Source: Mesorhizobium loti (GTDB lineage Bacteria > Pseudomonadota > Alphaproteobacteria > Rhizobiales > Rhizobiaceae). Taken from it: 64,000 bases of DNA. Position numbers and translations under genes: made by a program. The notes below the pieces were generated by a model. That model was not told where the DNA came from. It saw only the letters and a list, made by a program, of their open reading frames with translations, and did not search any database. The stretch is from contig NZ_QGGH01000001.1 in assembly GCF_003148495.1 (NCBI RefSeq), positions 702,347-766,346 of the forward strand, written 5' to 3'. Position 1 is the stretch's first letter; each line of letters opens with the position of its first letter. Shown here one piece after another: positions 17,505 to 26,894 of this stretch.

Positions 17505-18626
17505 TCAGAACCTTAGTTTCTGCATGGCCATCATCAGGTCGGTGGAGATGCCGACCGTGATCGGCTGGGCAAACAGCACGCTGACCGAGGTGACGGCGGA
17601 TGAGGTCGGGTTGTTGATCTCGTACATGCTGGTGAAGCGCGTCAGGAACTTGCCGAGCTTCTCGGGATCGGAGAAATCCGAGATGTCGAGTTTCTGTTCG
17701 AACAGCTGCGCCTGCTTGTCGACATCGGCGGTGGCGAAGGAATCGGGCAGCCCGAGCACGGTGCGCACGACGCTGGCAAGGGCGGTGTCGGCCAGCACGT
17801 CGTACCAGCTGGTGATGGTCGGCGCCTTGCGATCGAAATAGAGCGCCAGCCGCACGCCCTGGTTGGTCTGGCCGGCATCCTCTTCGAGGGTCTGGCGCAT
17901 GTATTTGTCGACGGTCGGCTGCTGCGCCGGATTGATGGTGGTGGTGTTCTCACCATAGGCCTCGAAATTGAAGGCGGAGGCAAGCGCGGCGTAGGTCTTG
18001 TCCGTCATCTTGTTGGCGACGCTGTCGGGGTCGCGAACGCCACCTTGCAGAACACGCTTGATGAGGTCCTTGTCCTCGGTCGTCGAATCGAGGCCGAATG
18101 ACGCCAGCGCGTATGTGTAGAGCCGGGTGTTCGACATCAGATCGTCGATCGACTTCACCTTGGTGATGTTGGCGAGATAGTATGTCGTCTCGCCCTTCAC
18201 GTAGTCCGAATCCGGATCGAGGCCGGCGATTTTCGCCTGCGTGGCGTAGTTCTTGGTCACCATCTGCTGCGTCTTGTTGTAGATGGTCGCATCGGCGCCG
18301 TTGGCGGCGAAATTGAAGGCGCTGACGAATTCGGCGTAGCGCTTGTCGGTCAGCTTGTTGGCGAAGCTGTTAGGATCGGAGACGCCTTCCTTAAGTGCCT
18401 TGACCATGAAGGCCTTGGCGTAGTCCATGTCCTCGAGCCCGTATGCCTTCATGGCATATTTGAACAAACGGTCATTCTTGACGAAATCGTCGATCGATTT
18501 CACCTTGGTGATGTTGTCCAGATAATATTTGGTATCGCGATCGACCACGGGCTGCTGCTCGATCCTGTCGAGCGACTTCGAGATGTCCTTGGTGATGAGC
18601 TGGTAGCTGGTAAAGGTATTAAGCAA
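17505..18626 (-). CDS. DUF1217-family flagellar cluster protein with internal repeats
   Basis: 373 residues from a TTG at 18626 with GGAGG seven bases upstream (MLNTFTSYQLITKDISKSL); a longer frame to 18728 lacks such support. It contains two clear tandem repeats: YYLDNITKVKSIDDFVKNDR to SAFNF, and YYLANITKVKSIDDLMSNTR to SAFNF. A third, diverged copy ends IGKF-like LGKFLTRFTSMYE. The family occurs in rhizobial flagellar clusters ahead of flgF and has no established function known to me. It heads the leftward operon opposite motA. Confidence 0.85.
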   Translation of the reverse strand: MLNTFTSYQLITKDISKSLDRIEQQPVVDRDTKYYLDNITKVKSIDDFVKNDRLFKYAMKAYGLEDMDYAKAFMVKALKEGVSDPNSFANKLTDKRYAEFVSAFNFAANGADATIYNKTQQMVTKNYATQAKIAGLDPDSDYVKGETTYYLANITKVKSIDDLMSNTRLYTYALASFGLDSTTEDKDLIKRVLQGGVRDPDSVANKMTDKTYAALASAFNFEAYGENTTTINPAQQPTVDKYMRQTLEEDAGQTNQGVRLALYFDRKAPTITSWYDVLADTALASVVRTVLGLPDSFATADVDKQAQLFEQKLDISDFSDPEKLGKFLTRFTSMYEINNPTSSAVTSVSVLFAQPITVGISTDLMMAMQKLRF

Positions 18627-18684
18627 AGACGTGCCTCCGGCCGAAGCTATGCCAGCACAATACCCCCACTTCCTTGCGCGAAAC

Positions 18685-18711
18685 TGAATCGTCTCCGACG
18701 CTTTCGATTCA
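18685..18711. promoter_or_regulatory. Inverted repeat in the motA / DUF1217 divergent promoter region
   Basis: TGAATCG (18685-18691) and CGATTCA (18705-18711) are perfect inverted 7-mers with a 13-base spacer. They lie midway between the two divergent flagellar operons, so a single regulator could control both. Operator function is inferred. Confidence 0.35.
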
Positions 18712-18773
18712 AGCCTCACACAAGGCACGGGAGCTATCCCTTACGCCTGATGTGAAATGCGGAAGGACCTTTC

Positions 18774-19649
18774 GTGGGCATTCTGATTGGACTGGTGGTT
18801 ACGCTCGGCTGCGTCCTTGGCGGCTTCATGGCCATGGGCGGCCATCTTCACGTGCTGGTCCAGCCGTGGGAAGCCGTGGTCATCTGCGGCGCCGCGTTCG
18901 GCACGTTTCTTGTCGCCAATCCGATGAAGACGGTCAAGGATACCGGCAAGGCCATCCTCGAGGCGTTCAAGCAGGCGGTGCCGAAGGAACAGAACTACCT
19001 GGAAACACTGGGCGTGCTGCACAGCCTGATGCGCGAACTGCGCTCGAAGTCGCGCAGCGAGGTCGAGGCGCATATCGACAATCCCGAGGAATCGGCGATC
19101 TTCCAGGCCTTTCCGACCGTACTCAAGAATCACGATCTGACGAATTTCATCTGCGATTACTGTCGCATCATCATTATCGGCAATGCCCGCTCGCACGAGA
19201 TCGAGGCGCTGATGGACGAGGAAATCCAGACCATCAAGTCCGACAAGATGAAGGCCTATCACGCAATGGTGGCGGTCGGGGACGGCTTGCCAGCGCTCGG
19301 CATCGTCGCCGCCGTGCTCGGCGTGGTCAAGGCGATGGGTGCGCTCGACCAGTCGCCGGAAATCCTCGGCGGCCTGATCGGCGCGGCCCTGGTCGGCACC
19401 TTCCTCGGCATCTTCCTGTCCTACGCGGTGGTCGGACCCGTCGCCACCAAGATCAAGACGGTGCGCGAGAAGAACAACCGCCTCTACATCATCGTCAAGC
19501 AGACGCTGCTGGCCTACATGAACGGCGCGCTGCCGCAGGTGGCGATCGAGTTCGGCCGCAAGACGATCTCGTCCTATGAACGGCCGACGATCGACGCCGT
19601 CGAGCAGAGCACGATGAACACCGGCTCCGTCGAAAAGAAGGCCGCCTGA
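18774..19649 (+). CDS. motA: MotA, flagellar stator protein
   Basis: 291 residues from a GTG at 18774 with AAGGA seven bases upstream. Four hydrophobic segments are visible: two at the N-terminus ([38 protein letters not shown]) and two around residues 160-215 ([40 protein letters not shown]). A cytoplasmic loop contains the charged region that contacts FliG. It forms the ion channel with MotB, which is encoded 15 kb away. Confidence 0.97.
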   Translation: MGILIGLVVTLGCVLGGFMAMGGHLHVLVQPWEAVVICGAAFGTFLVANPMKTVKDTGKAILEAFKQAVPKEQNYLETLGVLHSLMRELRSKSRSEVEAHIDNPEESAIFQAFPTVLKNHDLTNFICDYCRIIIIGNARSHEIEALMDEEIQTIKSDKMKAYHAMVAVGDGLPALGIVAAVLGVVKAMGALDQSPEILGGLIGAALVGTFLGIFLSYAVVGPVATKIKTVREKNNRLYIIVKQTLLAYMNGALPQVAIEFGRKTISSYERPTIDAVEQSTMNTGSVEKKAA

Positions 19650-19681
19650 ACGATGCGCGACAGATCGGTCCCAGCACTGTC

Positions 19682-20629
19682 ATGACCAGTCCGGGCAGCC
19701 CAGCGGAAGCGCGCTCGCTGATCATCGAGCGCCTGGTCGGCGACAGCGGCGAAGCCGCCCAGGTCATCGACGCTGGGCGGGCCATGGCCGAGCGCGCCGT
19801 GCCGCTGCTGCAGAAAGGCCTGACCGGTGAGCTTGGCGTTCCGGTCATTGTCGATCTCAAAGCGATACAGGTTAGCCGCGTTCCCGAGGCGCGTTCGCGC
19901 GCCGGCGACACGTTTGCCCTGACCGTCGTCGGCTCGTCCGTGTCCTCCGATGCGATGACCCTGGTGATCGATGCACCGGCGATCGCGATCATGGTCTGCA
20001 CGCTGTTCGGCGGCGATCCGGATCTGCCGGTGTCGCCAATCGAGCGCGATCTGTCACAGATCGAAATCGATGTCTCGACCATGGTGTTCCAGCAGGTCGC
20101 GCAGGCCCTCAATGGATCGGGAAAGCGCTCGCTCGACCTGCGCCTGCCGGCGCCGCGGGCAATGTCGGGCACCGAGGCGAAGCGGCACGTGCTGCGCGAC
20201 GGCGCGGCGATCCGCATCGTCCTTGGCATCTCGACGCCGGCCGACAGCGGCACCGTCACCGTGACGATGCCGCAGCGTGTCGTGCTGGCCAGCCGGGACA
20301 GTGCCGTCGCCGCCGGCGAGAACGATCAGGGAGCCAGCTGGCGCGCGCGCTTTTCGGAAGAAGTGATGCGCTCCACGGTGGCACTCGAGGCCACCATGCC
20401 GCTGGCGCGGCTGACACTCGGCGACCTTGCCGGTTTTGAAATTGGCCAGGTCATCGAGTTCGAGGAAACGGCGCAGTCGCAGGCACGCCTCAGCGCGCGC
20501 GGCAAGACGCTATTCGTGTGCGAGTTCGGCAAACTGGGACAGAATTACACCGTCCGAATCAGGCATCCCTACGATGCCGGGCAGGATTTTATCGAAGCGC
20601 TGATGCCGGCTTCTGCCGGCCGCGCCTGA
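19682..20629 (+). CDS. fliM: FliM, C-ring switch protein
   Basis: 315 residues, diverged. The middle domain includes [20 protein letters not shown] and [20 protein letters not shown]. The C-terminal SpoA-like part ([40 protein letters not shown]) resembles FliN. The usual N-terminal CheY-binding motif is not recognisable at the start of this protein. It lies between motA and fliN, as in other rhizobia. Confidence 0.9.
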   Translation: MTSPGSPAEARSLIIERLVGDSGEAAQVIDAGRAMAERAVPLLQKGLTGELGVPVIVDLKAIQVSRVPEARSRAGDTFALTVVGSSVSSDAMTLVIDAPAIAIMVCTLFGGDPDLPVSPIERDLSQIEIDVSTMVFQQVAQALNGSGKRSLDLRLPAPRAMSGTEAKRHVLRDGAAIRIVLGISTPADSGTVTVTMPQRVVLASRDSAVAAGENDQGASWRARFSEEVMRSTVALEATMPLARLTLGDLAGFEIGQVIEFEETAQSQARLSARGKTLFVCEFGKLGQNYTVRIRHPYDAGQDFIEALMPASAGRA

Positions 20630-20645
20630 CATTTGGAGACGACGC

Positions 20646-21032
20646 ATGGCCAAGACCAAGGTGGAAGCCGACCTCGACCAGCCGGACGAGCAGCTCGACC
20701 GTGCCATTGAAGAGTTGCGCGGCGTCCTGCATGAAGAGGAGCAACGCCCCGATGCGGCGTTCAGGGCCGCTTCAGGTGCCAATTCGAGCGTCATCATGAA
20801 TATCCCCGTCGATGTCCAGATCATCCTCGGCAGCACCGAGATGCCAGTCTCCGACCTGATGGCGCTGCAGAAGGGGTCGACCGTGGCGCTCAATCGCCGC
20901 ATCGGCGAACCTGTCGACGTCGTGGTCAACGGCCGCAAGATCGCGCGCGGCGAGATCACCGTGTTGGAAAGCGATCCGTCGCGCTTCGGCATCAGGCTGA
21001 CCGAAATCATCGCCGGCACGAAGGGCGCCTAG
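20646..21032 (+). CDS. fliN: FliN, C-ring switch protein
   Basis: 128 residues. A variable acidic N-terminus is followed by a SpoA domain: [40 protein letters not shown] and [17 protein letters not shown]. This is the FliN pattern. It forms the lower C-ring with FliM. GGAGACG lies just upstream of the ATG. Confidence 0.95.
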   Translation: MAKTKVEADLDQPDEQLDRAIEELRGVLHEEEQRPDAAFRAASGANSSVIMNIPVDVQIILGSTEMPVSDLMALQKGSTVALNRRIGEPVDVVVNGRKIARGEITVLESDPSRFGIRLTEIIAGTKGA

Positions 21033-21040
21033 GACATGGG

Positions 21041-22087
21041 TTGCGGAGCTTGCCGGTGGCAGCAGAGGCGAGTGGCATGACGACGCCGGTGACCTTGACC
21101 CGCGCGCAGAAGGCGGCCGCCATATTGGTGGCGATGGGCAAGCCGTCGGCCAGCCGCCTGCTGAAATTCTTCAAGCAGGAAGAACTGAAGGCGCTGATCG
21201 AGGGCGCCCGTCTGCTGCGGACGATTCCGCAAAGCGATCTCGAGCGCATCGTCGCCGAGTTCGAGGCCGAGTTCACCGAAGGGGCGGGATTGCTCGATTC
21301 CGCCGACAGGATGGACACCATCCTCAATGAGTCGCTGTCGCCCGAAGAGATGAGCGCGATCATGGGCGACAAGAGATTCGAGGTCGCACCGGAAGGCCCG
21401 CCGCCGATCTGGCCCGAGCTCGAAAAGCTCGAGCCGGCGCGGCTTGGCGCCTTCCTGGCCGGTGAGCATCCACAGACCGCGGCCATGGTGCTGTCGAAGC
21501 TGGCGCCGCAAGTGGCGGCGAGCGTATTGTTGACGTTGACCAAGTCGACGCGCGGCGAAATCATCAAGCGCATGGTGACGATGGCCAATGTTCCGGAAGC
21601 CGCCAGCAGGATCGTCGAAAACCGGTTGCGCAGCAGTGTGCTGACGGAAACCTCGACCAAGGACACGTCGGCCGGGCAGGCGCGCGTCGCCAGCGTTCTC
21701 AACGAACTGGACAAGCCGCTGCTCGAGGAGGTCATGCAGGACCTGGAAGCCGCCGGCACGCCCGATCTCGATGGCGTCCGGGCTCGCCTGTTTGCCTTCG
21801 ACGACCTGCCGCTGCTCACCCAGAAGGCGCGGGTGCTGCTGTTCGACGGGCTGTCGACCGAATTGGTCACGCTGGCCCTGCGCGGCGCGCAGGCGGGACT
21901 TGCGGAATCAGTGCTGTCGGCGATCGGCGCGCGGTCGCGGCGCATGATCGAAGCCGAACTCGGACAGGGATCGGAAGGAGTTCCTCTCGCTGACATTACG
22001 GCGGCGCGCAAGACAATCGTGACGACGACGATCCGGTTGTCACGCGAAGGCGCCTTCGAGCTCCCCTCGACCCAGAACGCCGCCTAA
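21041..22087 (+). CDS. fliG: FliG, C-ring motor switch protein
   Basis: Up to 348 residues. Three starts are plausible: TTG 21041, GTG 21056 (GGAG seven bases upstream) and ATG 21077 (AGAGG eight bases upstream). Family features are RAQKAAAILVAMGKPSASRL near the N-terminus, the EHPQTAAMVLSKLAPQVAAS armadillo segment, and the charged C-terminal torque helix region (LFAFDDLPLLTQKARVLLFD). It couples stator to rotor. It lies nine bases after fliN and before flhB. Confidence 0.95.
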   Translation: MRSLPVAAEASGMTTPVTLTRAQKAAAILVAMGKPSASRLLKFFKQEELKALIEGARLLRTIPQSDLERIVAEFEAEFTEGAGLLDSADRMDTILNESLSPEEMSAIMGDKRFEVAPEGPPPIWPELEKLEPARLGAFLAGEHPQTAAMVLSKLAPQVAASVLLTLTKSTRGEIIKRMVTMANVPEAASRIVENRLRSSVLTETSTKDTSAGQARVASVLNELDKPLLEEVMQDLEAAGTPDLDGVRARLFAFDDLPLLTQKARVLLFDGLSTELVTLALRGAQAGLAESVLSAIGARSRRMIEAELGQGSEGVPLADITAARKTIVTTTIRLSREGAFELPSTQNAA

Positions 22088-22096
22088 GACCGCGCC

Positions 22097-23179
22097 ATGG
22101 CTGACGCGGTCGACAAGGATTCGAAAACCGAAGAGGCGACGGAAAAGAAGATCCGCGACACCATCGAACAGGGAAAACTGCCCCATTCGCGGGAAACGGC
22201 GCTCCTTGCGTCCTTCGTCGCCATACTGGTGTTCACCGTCTTCTACGCCAAGGATGCCGTCATCGACCTCGGCATGTTCCTGTCGATGTTCCTGGAGAAG
22301 CCGGAAGCCTGGCCGATGGACACCGAGACCGATGTCATCGCGCTCTACAAGATCGTCCTCCTCGAAGTCGGCCGCGCCGTCTTGAGCCTGTTCGTGCTGC
22401 TGACCGTAGCCGGCGTCGGCGCCTCGGTGTTCCAGAACATGCCGCAATTCGTCGGCGAGCGGGTCCGGCCGCAATTTTCGCGCATCTCGATCGTCAAGGG
22501 CTGGAACAGGCTGTTCGGCATCCAGGGCTTCGTCGAGTTCGCGAAGTCCATCGGCAAGGTCGGCTTTGCCATCCTCGTGCTGATCTTCACGCTGTCGGAA
22601 GACCACCGCAAGCTGCTTGCCGGGATGATCACCAATCCGGTTGCCTTCGGTCTCGTCATCCGTGGCATCGCCGTCGACATCCTGGTGGCGATCGTCTTCG
22701 TCATGGGGCTGATCGCGGCAATCGACATCGTCTGGTCGCGCTTCCACTGGAAGCAGGACCTGCGCATGAGCAAGCAGGAGGTCAAGGATGAGTTCAAACA
22801 GTCCGAGGGCGACCCGATCGTCAAATCGCGGCTGCGCTCGCTGGCGCGCGACCGGGCGCGCAAGCGGATGATGACGGCGGTGCCGCGCGCGACGCTGATC
22901 ATCGCCAACCCGACGCACTTCTCGATCGCGCTGAAATATGTGCGCGACGAGGACTCGGCACCGATGGTGCTGGCCAAGGGGCAAGATCTGGTGGCGCTGA
23001 AAATCCGCGAGATTGCCCGCGAACACAACATCCCGATCTTCGAGGACGTGGCGCTCGCCCGCTCCATGTACAAGCAAGTTTCGGTCGATAATGTTATCCC
23101 GTCACAATTCTACCAGGCCGTGGCCGAACTGGTGCGGATCGTCTACTCGAAAAAGGCTGAGCGGAGACAAATTTCATGA
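22097..23179 (+). CDS. flhB: FlhB, flagellar export substrate-switch protein
   Basis: 360 residues with four transmembrane helices (within about residues 35-55, 88-112, 150-168 and 190-212). The cytoplasmic domain carries the autocleavage motif NPTH at residues 271-274. The N-terminal KTEEATEKKIRDTIEQGKLP and the SKQEVKDEFKQSEGDP linker are typical. It controls the change from rod/hook to filament export, together with FliK, whose gene begins at the left edge of the window. Confidence 0.97.
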   Translation: MADAVDKDSKTEEATEKKIRDTIEQGKLPHSRETALLASFVAILVFTVFYAKDAVIDLGMFLSMFLEKPEAWPMDTETDVIALYKIVLLEVGRAVLSLFVLLTVAGVGASVFQNMPQFVGERVRPQFSRISIVKGWNRLFGIQGFVEFAKSIGKVGFAILVLIFTLSEDHRKLLAGMITNPVAFGLVIRGIAVDILVAIVFVMGLIAAIDIVWSRFHWKQDLRMSKQEVKDEFKQSEGDPIVKSRLRSLARDRARKRMMTAVPRATLIIANPTHFSIALKYVRDEDSAPMVLAKGQDLVALKIREIAREHNIPIFEDVALARSMYKQVSVDNVIPSQFYQAVAELVRIVYSKKAERRQIS

Positions 23180-23613
23180 ACCGCCAACCGCACGCAAAAT
23201 CCCGCGAGATCATCGTCGCCAGCGCCATCGAGCAGGTGGTGGGGGAACTGAGGCTGATCGATGTCGCCGACTACATCGCCTTCATCCGGCTTGAGCATTT
23301 CGCGTGCCTGTCGGATCTGGTCGATTCAGCGGTGGAGCTGTTCTTCATGCCTGGCACGCTGCGGCTTGGCCATGGCGGTGAGGCGCATGTCGACTGGAGC
23401 GGCAGCCCGCGCATCGTGCTTGACCTGGAGCTGAGGCCGCCCGGCGTCACCGTCTATTTCCAGCTGACGCTGGACGAGCTCGGTGCCTCGGTGGTGGTCA
23501 ACTACGTGTCGTTCGAGAAGCCGGGCGAAGACCCCGAGCACAACACGGCGCTGCTCGAGGCTGTGATCGAAGAGGCGCGTATCCGAAAGGTCGAACCACT
23601 CGCTTATCGCTGA
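23176..23613 (+). CDS. Small conserved protein of the flagellar cluster
   Basis: 145 residues, overlapping the flhB stop as ATGA, so it is translationally coupled. No signal peptide or membrane segment is visible. The sequence alternates beta-like segments (PRIVLDLELRPPGVTVYFQL) with helices. I do not recognise a characterised family. Its place between flhB and the visNR genes suggests a rhizobial motility accessory protein, but no function can be assigned. Confidence 0.8.
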   Translation: MNRQPHAKSREIIVASAIEQVVGELRLIDVADYIAFIRLEHFACLSDLVDSAVELFFMPGTLRLGHGGEAHVDWSGSPRIVLDLELRPPGVTVYFQLTLDELGASVVVNYVSFEKPGEDPEHNTALLEAVIEEARIRKVEPLAYR

Positions 23614-23653
23614 CGTCGATCGCGAGCCGACGCCGGCCGATCCTCGAATTATC

Positions 23654-24424
23654 CTATTCGATCAGGCCCAGCCGCAGCGCCTTGGCCACGGCCTGGTTGC
23701 GGTTGACGGCGTTCAGCTTCTGGGTCGACTGGGTCAGATACTGGTTGGCGGTGTGCACCGACAGCTTCAGGAGCCGCGCGATCTCTTCGCTAGTGTTGCC
23801 GTTGGCGGTCAGCTTCAGGCATTCGAGTTCACGCTTGGAAATGGCGCGCATGCGGCCGGCATCGCCCGGACGGATGCGGGCGACGGCGGCGAACAGCGAA
23901 AAGCAGCGGGCGTGGATCTCGTAGAGGGCGTCCTGCGGCAAGGCGATCTCGGAGCCAAGGAAAACGACGAGGCCGCATTGGCCGCGATCGGCATGGACCG
24001 GGAAGGCGATGCCGCTGGTGCCGGGCGCCAGCGCCGCCATCTGCTCGGTCCAGGCGAGATTGCCGAACATCTCCGCCATGGCGGCGACACCGTCATCGGT
24101 CCACCAGCGCGGTTCGGTCGAGATGCGGGTGTGGCGCACGATCTCCTCGCCATTGGCACCTGAAATGAACTTTGTCGCCACGGCGATCCCGGGATAGTCG
24201 GAATCGAAGCAAGGAACTAGCCGTGCCCGTTCGGGCGAGGGGCTGACAAAGAACAAGCCGAAGGCCGAGGCGTTGATGTCGACTGATATCCAGCGGCAGC
24301 GGCGCACGGCATCGGGAATGGTGACGGCGTGATGGGTTTCGGAGCCAAGCGTGAAGGCGCCGAACGGGTTGCGCTGCTCGTTGAAGAGGGCTTCGGCAGC
24401 CTCCTTGATATCGGCGTGTTTCAA
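23654..24424 (-). CDS. visR: VisR, LuxR-type motility master regulator
   Basis: 256 residues from a TTG at 24424 that overlaps the visN stop (TTGA), with AGGAG nine bases upstream; a longer frame lacks such support. An N-terminal sensor-type domain is followed by a LuxR helix-turn-helix near the C-terminus (SKRELECLKLTANGNTSEEI, ARLLKLSVHTANQYLTQSTQ). In Sinorhizobium, VisN and VisR act together as the top regulator of flagellar, motility and chemotaxis genes. It faces flhB tail to tail. Confidence 0.9.
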   Translation of the reverse strand: MKHADIKEAAEALFNEQRNPFGAFTLGSETHHAVTIPDAVRRCRWISVDINASAFGLFFVSPSPERARLVPCFDSDYPGIAVATKFISGANGEEIVRHTRISTEPRWWTDDGVAAMAEMFGNLAWTEQMAALAPGTSGIAFPVHADRGQCGLVVFLGSEIALPQDALYEIHARCFSLFAAVARIRPGDAGRMRAISKRELECLKLTANGNTSEEIARLLKLSVHTANQYLTQSTQKLNAVNRNQAVAKALRLGLIE

Positions 24425-25131
24425 ATGATGCCGCTCCTGATCGCCGTGGCGATGGCCATCGCGCGGTTGCTGGCCGCGAATTTCTGGATGGCGTGGGTGA
24501 TGTAGCTGTTGACGGTGTTGGAGGAGACGCCAAGGATGACGGCGACCTCGTCGGTGGTCTTGCCTTCGGAAACCCAGAACAGGCATTCACGCTCGCGATC
24601 CGACAGCGGATCCTGCATGGCGGCGGCGGCGATCAATTGCGGGATGTGCGAAAGCGCGTAGCAGCATTTTAGTTGCGCCCGCATCAGCGCCGGCTGGTCG
24701 ATGCCGCCGACAGTCGCCGCCGAGAACAGGGCGAACAGGCGCTGGCGGCCGACATTGAGGCGCAGCGAATAGATTTCGGCATGGCCGAGCACGTCGAGAA
24801 GGCGCGCCTCTTCGCCGGTGATCAATCCGTCTGCTGCGGGTGCCTGAGATGCTACCAGCGGCTGCGGACGGATGCCGGGCGCGACGGTGAGCGCGCCTTG
24901 CGCAAGCCCGGCGATCAGCCGCTTGCCGATCAGCTCGATGGCATCGAAAATCCAGTTGGACGAGACGATGCGCGCATCGTTGCGGTCCTGGTCGTGGACG
25001 ATGGCGACAAGCATGTAGCTGTCGGCGCCGATCTCGGCGGTCAGTTGCATGAAAAAGCTGGTCAGATCGCCGCGCGACGTCAGGCGCGAGCCCAATGTGT
25101 CGGATTGAAGTGGCGCGGCGGGACTGCTCAT
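24421..25131 (-). CDS. visN: VisN, LuxR-type motility master regulator
   Basis: 236 residues. The N-terminal part (FFMQLTAEIGADSYMLVAIV) resembles an autoinducer-binding or GAF-like sensor domain, and the C-terminal LuxR helix-turn-helix is clear (LSDRERECLFWVSEGKTTDE, VAVILGVSSNTVNSYITHAI). It is the first gene of the visN-visR pair and is transcribed from the 472-base intergenic region to its right. Partner of VisR at the top of the motility cascade. Confidence 0.9.
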   Translation of the reverse strand: MSSPAAPLQSDTLGSRLTSRGDLTSFFMQLTAEIGADSYMLVAIVHDQDRNDARIVSSNWIFDAIELIGKRLIAGLAQGALTVAPGIRPQPLVASQAPAADGLITGEEARLLDVLGHAEIYSLRLNVGRQRLFALFSAATVGGIDQPALMRAQLKCCYALSHIPQLIAAAAMQDPLSDRERECLFWVSEGKTTDEVAVILGVSSNTVNSYITHAIQKFAASNRAMAIATAIRSGII

Positions 25132-25603
25132 TCTTGTTGCTTTTGGCCGGAATCGTTTCTGCTGTCCGGCTGCTGGAAGCCAGCCGCCGAACCCGAATAC
25201 GCATTACTTTGACGAAGACACACGCGTGGCGCAGGGCTGCGCCAACCAGATCCGAATCCATTCAGGGAACGCGAAGCCGTCCGCGTCTGGTGCCGGAAAA
25301 ACTCCGGAACAAGAGACTTTGGGTGGTCGCCGCGCCCCCCAAGGACCGGCTGATTCGGGTCTAATCTACCCGCAGTTGAATCCGACATCAAACGCGATTT
25401 GACAAAATCGAATCTGGTGGACTCAGGTGCGACTCAGAGGTCTATTTTCGCGCCTTGGACAGAAGACAGAGACGCGAAAAGTCCTCACTGATTGCAAACC
25501 GGCCATATCGGCGGCTAGTCGATTCCGGTAGGTTCGGGAACGTTGAAGAGGCGGGCGCCCCGGCGGCACGCAGTGGGGTGGCAATTTGGTTTCGGGGGGA
25601 ACA
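25132..25603. other. Intergenic region between visN and the TMEM43-like gene
   Basis: 472 bases between divergent genes, so it should hold both promoters. I see no convincing gene. TTTTCGCG (25445-25452) and CGCGAAAA (25473-25480) form an 8-base inverted repeat with a 20-base spacer. A GGGGGG run just before 25604 serves as ribosome-binding site for the next gene. Confidence 0.5.
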
Positions 25604-26797
25604 ATGAGCGATTCATTTCAGGAAGTTACATCCGTCTCGTGGTTCGGGCGCATCAAGCGGGCGGTCGGCGGGGTCATCTTCGGCCTGCTTCTGGTGGTGC
25701 TGATGGTGATCGGGCTGTTCTGGAACGAGGGCCGCGCGGTGCAGACGGCGCGCTCTTTGGCCGAAGGGGCCGGCGCCGTCGTCTCGGCCAATGCCGACAG
25801 CGTCGATGCCGCCAATGACGGTAAATTGGTGCATGTCAGCGGGCCGGTGACGGCGGACAGCGGTCTCGCCGATCCGGATTTCGGCATCGCGGCGCAAGGG
25901 CTGCGGCTGTCGCGCAGCGCCGAGATGTATCAGTGGAAGGAAGAGTCCAAATCCGAGACCACCAAAAAGCTTGGCGGCGGCGAGGAAACGGTGACCACCT
26001 ACAGCTATTCGAAGGTGTGGGACGACAGCCAGATCGATTCGTCAGATTTCAAGAAGCCGGACGGCCACCAGAATCCGCCGATGGCGATCCGCAGCCGGAC
26101 CTTCCAGATTCCGCAAGGCAAGCTCGTCGCCTTCGATCTCGACACGCCGGTGCTTGATCGCATCGAGGGCGACAAGGCGTATTCGCTGTCGCCCGACCAG
26201 TCGGCCGCGATCAAGGCCGCCTATACCGGCACCAGGCCGCTCAGCATCGTCGACGGCAAGATCTATCTCGGCGCCGACACCACAACGCCGGCGCTGGGTG
26301 ACTATCGCATCGGCTACGAACTGGCGCCGCTCGGTGTGATCAGCATCGTCGCGCGGCAGGCCGGCAGCCGGTTCGAGCCTTACCAGACCGAGGCGGGCGA
26401 TGCGTTGCTGATGGTCGACACCGGCACTGTCCCGGCCGACAAGATGTTCGCCGAGGCGGTCAGTGCAAACACGCTGATCACCTGGCTGCTGCGCGCCGCC
26501 GGCCTGCTGTTGCTGACCATCGGCTTTGCCCTGTTCCTCAGCCCGATCGGCGTGATCCTAGACGTCATCCCGTTCCTCGGCAGCATGGCGCGGATGGGAA
26601 CCGGCATCATCGCCTTCTTCCTGGCGATCTTGGTCGGCACGACGACGATCGCGATTGCCTGGTTCTGGTATCGGCCGGTTCTGGCGGTGGGCATCCTTGC
26701 GGCCGGCGTCATCGCGGCAGCGGCGGTCTACTATCTCGGCCGCTCGCGCAAACCGGCCGAGCCAACCGTCACGCCCAGCGTTGGCACCGCCACCTGA
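25604..26797 (+). CDS. TMEM43-family membrane protein
   Basis: 397 residues from ATG 25604. One N-terminal transmembrane helix (about residues 22-42, GVIFGLLLVVLMVIGLFWNE) is followed by a large soluble domain. At the C-terminus come further helices around residues 285-370 (LLRAAGLLLLTIGFALFLSP; GTGIIAFFLAILVGTTTIAI). This layout and the WNEGRAVQTARSL and LVHVSGPV segments match the TMEM43 (DUF1625) family, known in eukaryotes as LUMA. The bacterial function is unknown. It appears monocistronic, with a palindromic element downstream. Confidence 0.8.
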   Translation: MSDSFQEVTSVSWFGRIKRAVGGVIFGLLLVVLMVIGLFWNEGRAVQTARSLAEGAGAVVSANADSVDAANDGKLVHVSGPVTADSGLADPDFGIAAQGLRLSRSAEMYQWKEESKSETTKKLGGGEETVTTYSYSKVWDDSQIDSSDFKKPDGHQNPPMAIRSRTFQIPQGKLVAFDLDTPVLDRIEGDKAYSLSPDQSAAIKAAYTGTRPLSIVDGKIYLGADTTTPALGDYRIGYELAPLGVISIVARQAGSRFEPYQTEAGDALLMVDTGTVPADKMFAEAVSANTLITWLLRAAGLLLLTIGFALFLSPIGVILDVIPFLGSMARMGTGIIAFFLAILVGTTTIAIAWFWYRPVLAVGILAAGVIAAAAVYYLGRSRKPAEPTVTPSVGTAT

Positions 26798-26845
26798 TCG
26801 CGAGAGCCGGGCGGCGCTGCCGCCCGGTCGTGACCGTCTTTGCTT

Positions 26846-26894
26846 ATGCCTGTCGTTGTCCCAAAACCGCTACACACTTTTGGGCGACAGGCAT
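26846..26894. repeat. Intergenic palindromic element, copy A
   Basis: ATGCCTGTCG pairs perfectly with CGACAGGCAT and CCCAAAA with TTTTGGG, around a loop with CCGCTACACAC. The element abuts the stop codon of the leftward hydrolase gene and sits between convergent genes, so it may also act as a terminator. Related elements are at 40486 and 59663. Confidence 0.75.

Noticed and set aside
18727..18743. Possible sigma-54 promoter (AGGCACG) before motA
   Set aside because: The -12 element TTGC is not present at the required spacing.
20051..20071. LSQIEID in FliM, resembling the N-terminal CheY-binding motif
   Set aside because: It is at residues 124-130 within the middle domain, where an E-rich helix is normal in FliM. 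The motif should be at the very N-terminus to bind CheY.
25445..25480. 8-base inverted repeat TTTTCGCG/CGCGAAAA upstream of the TMEM43-like gene
   Set aside because: The spacer of 20 bases and single occurrence give no good reason to call it an operator; it is noted only in the intergenic entry.
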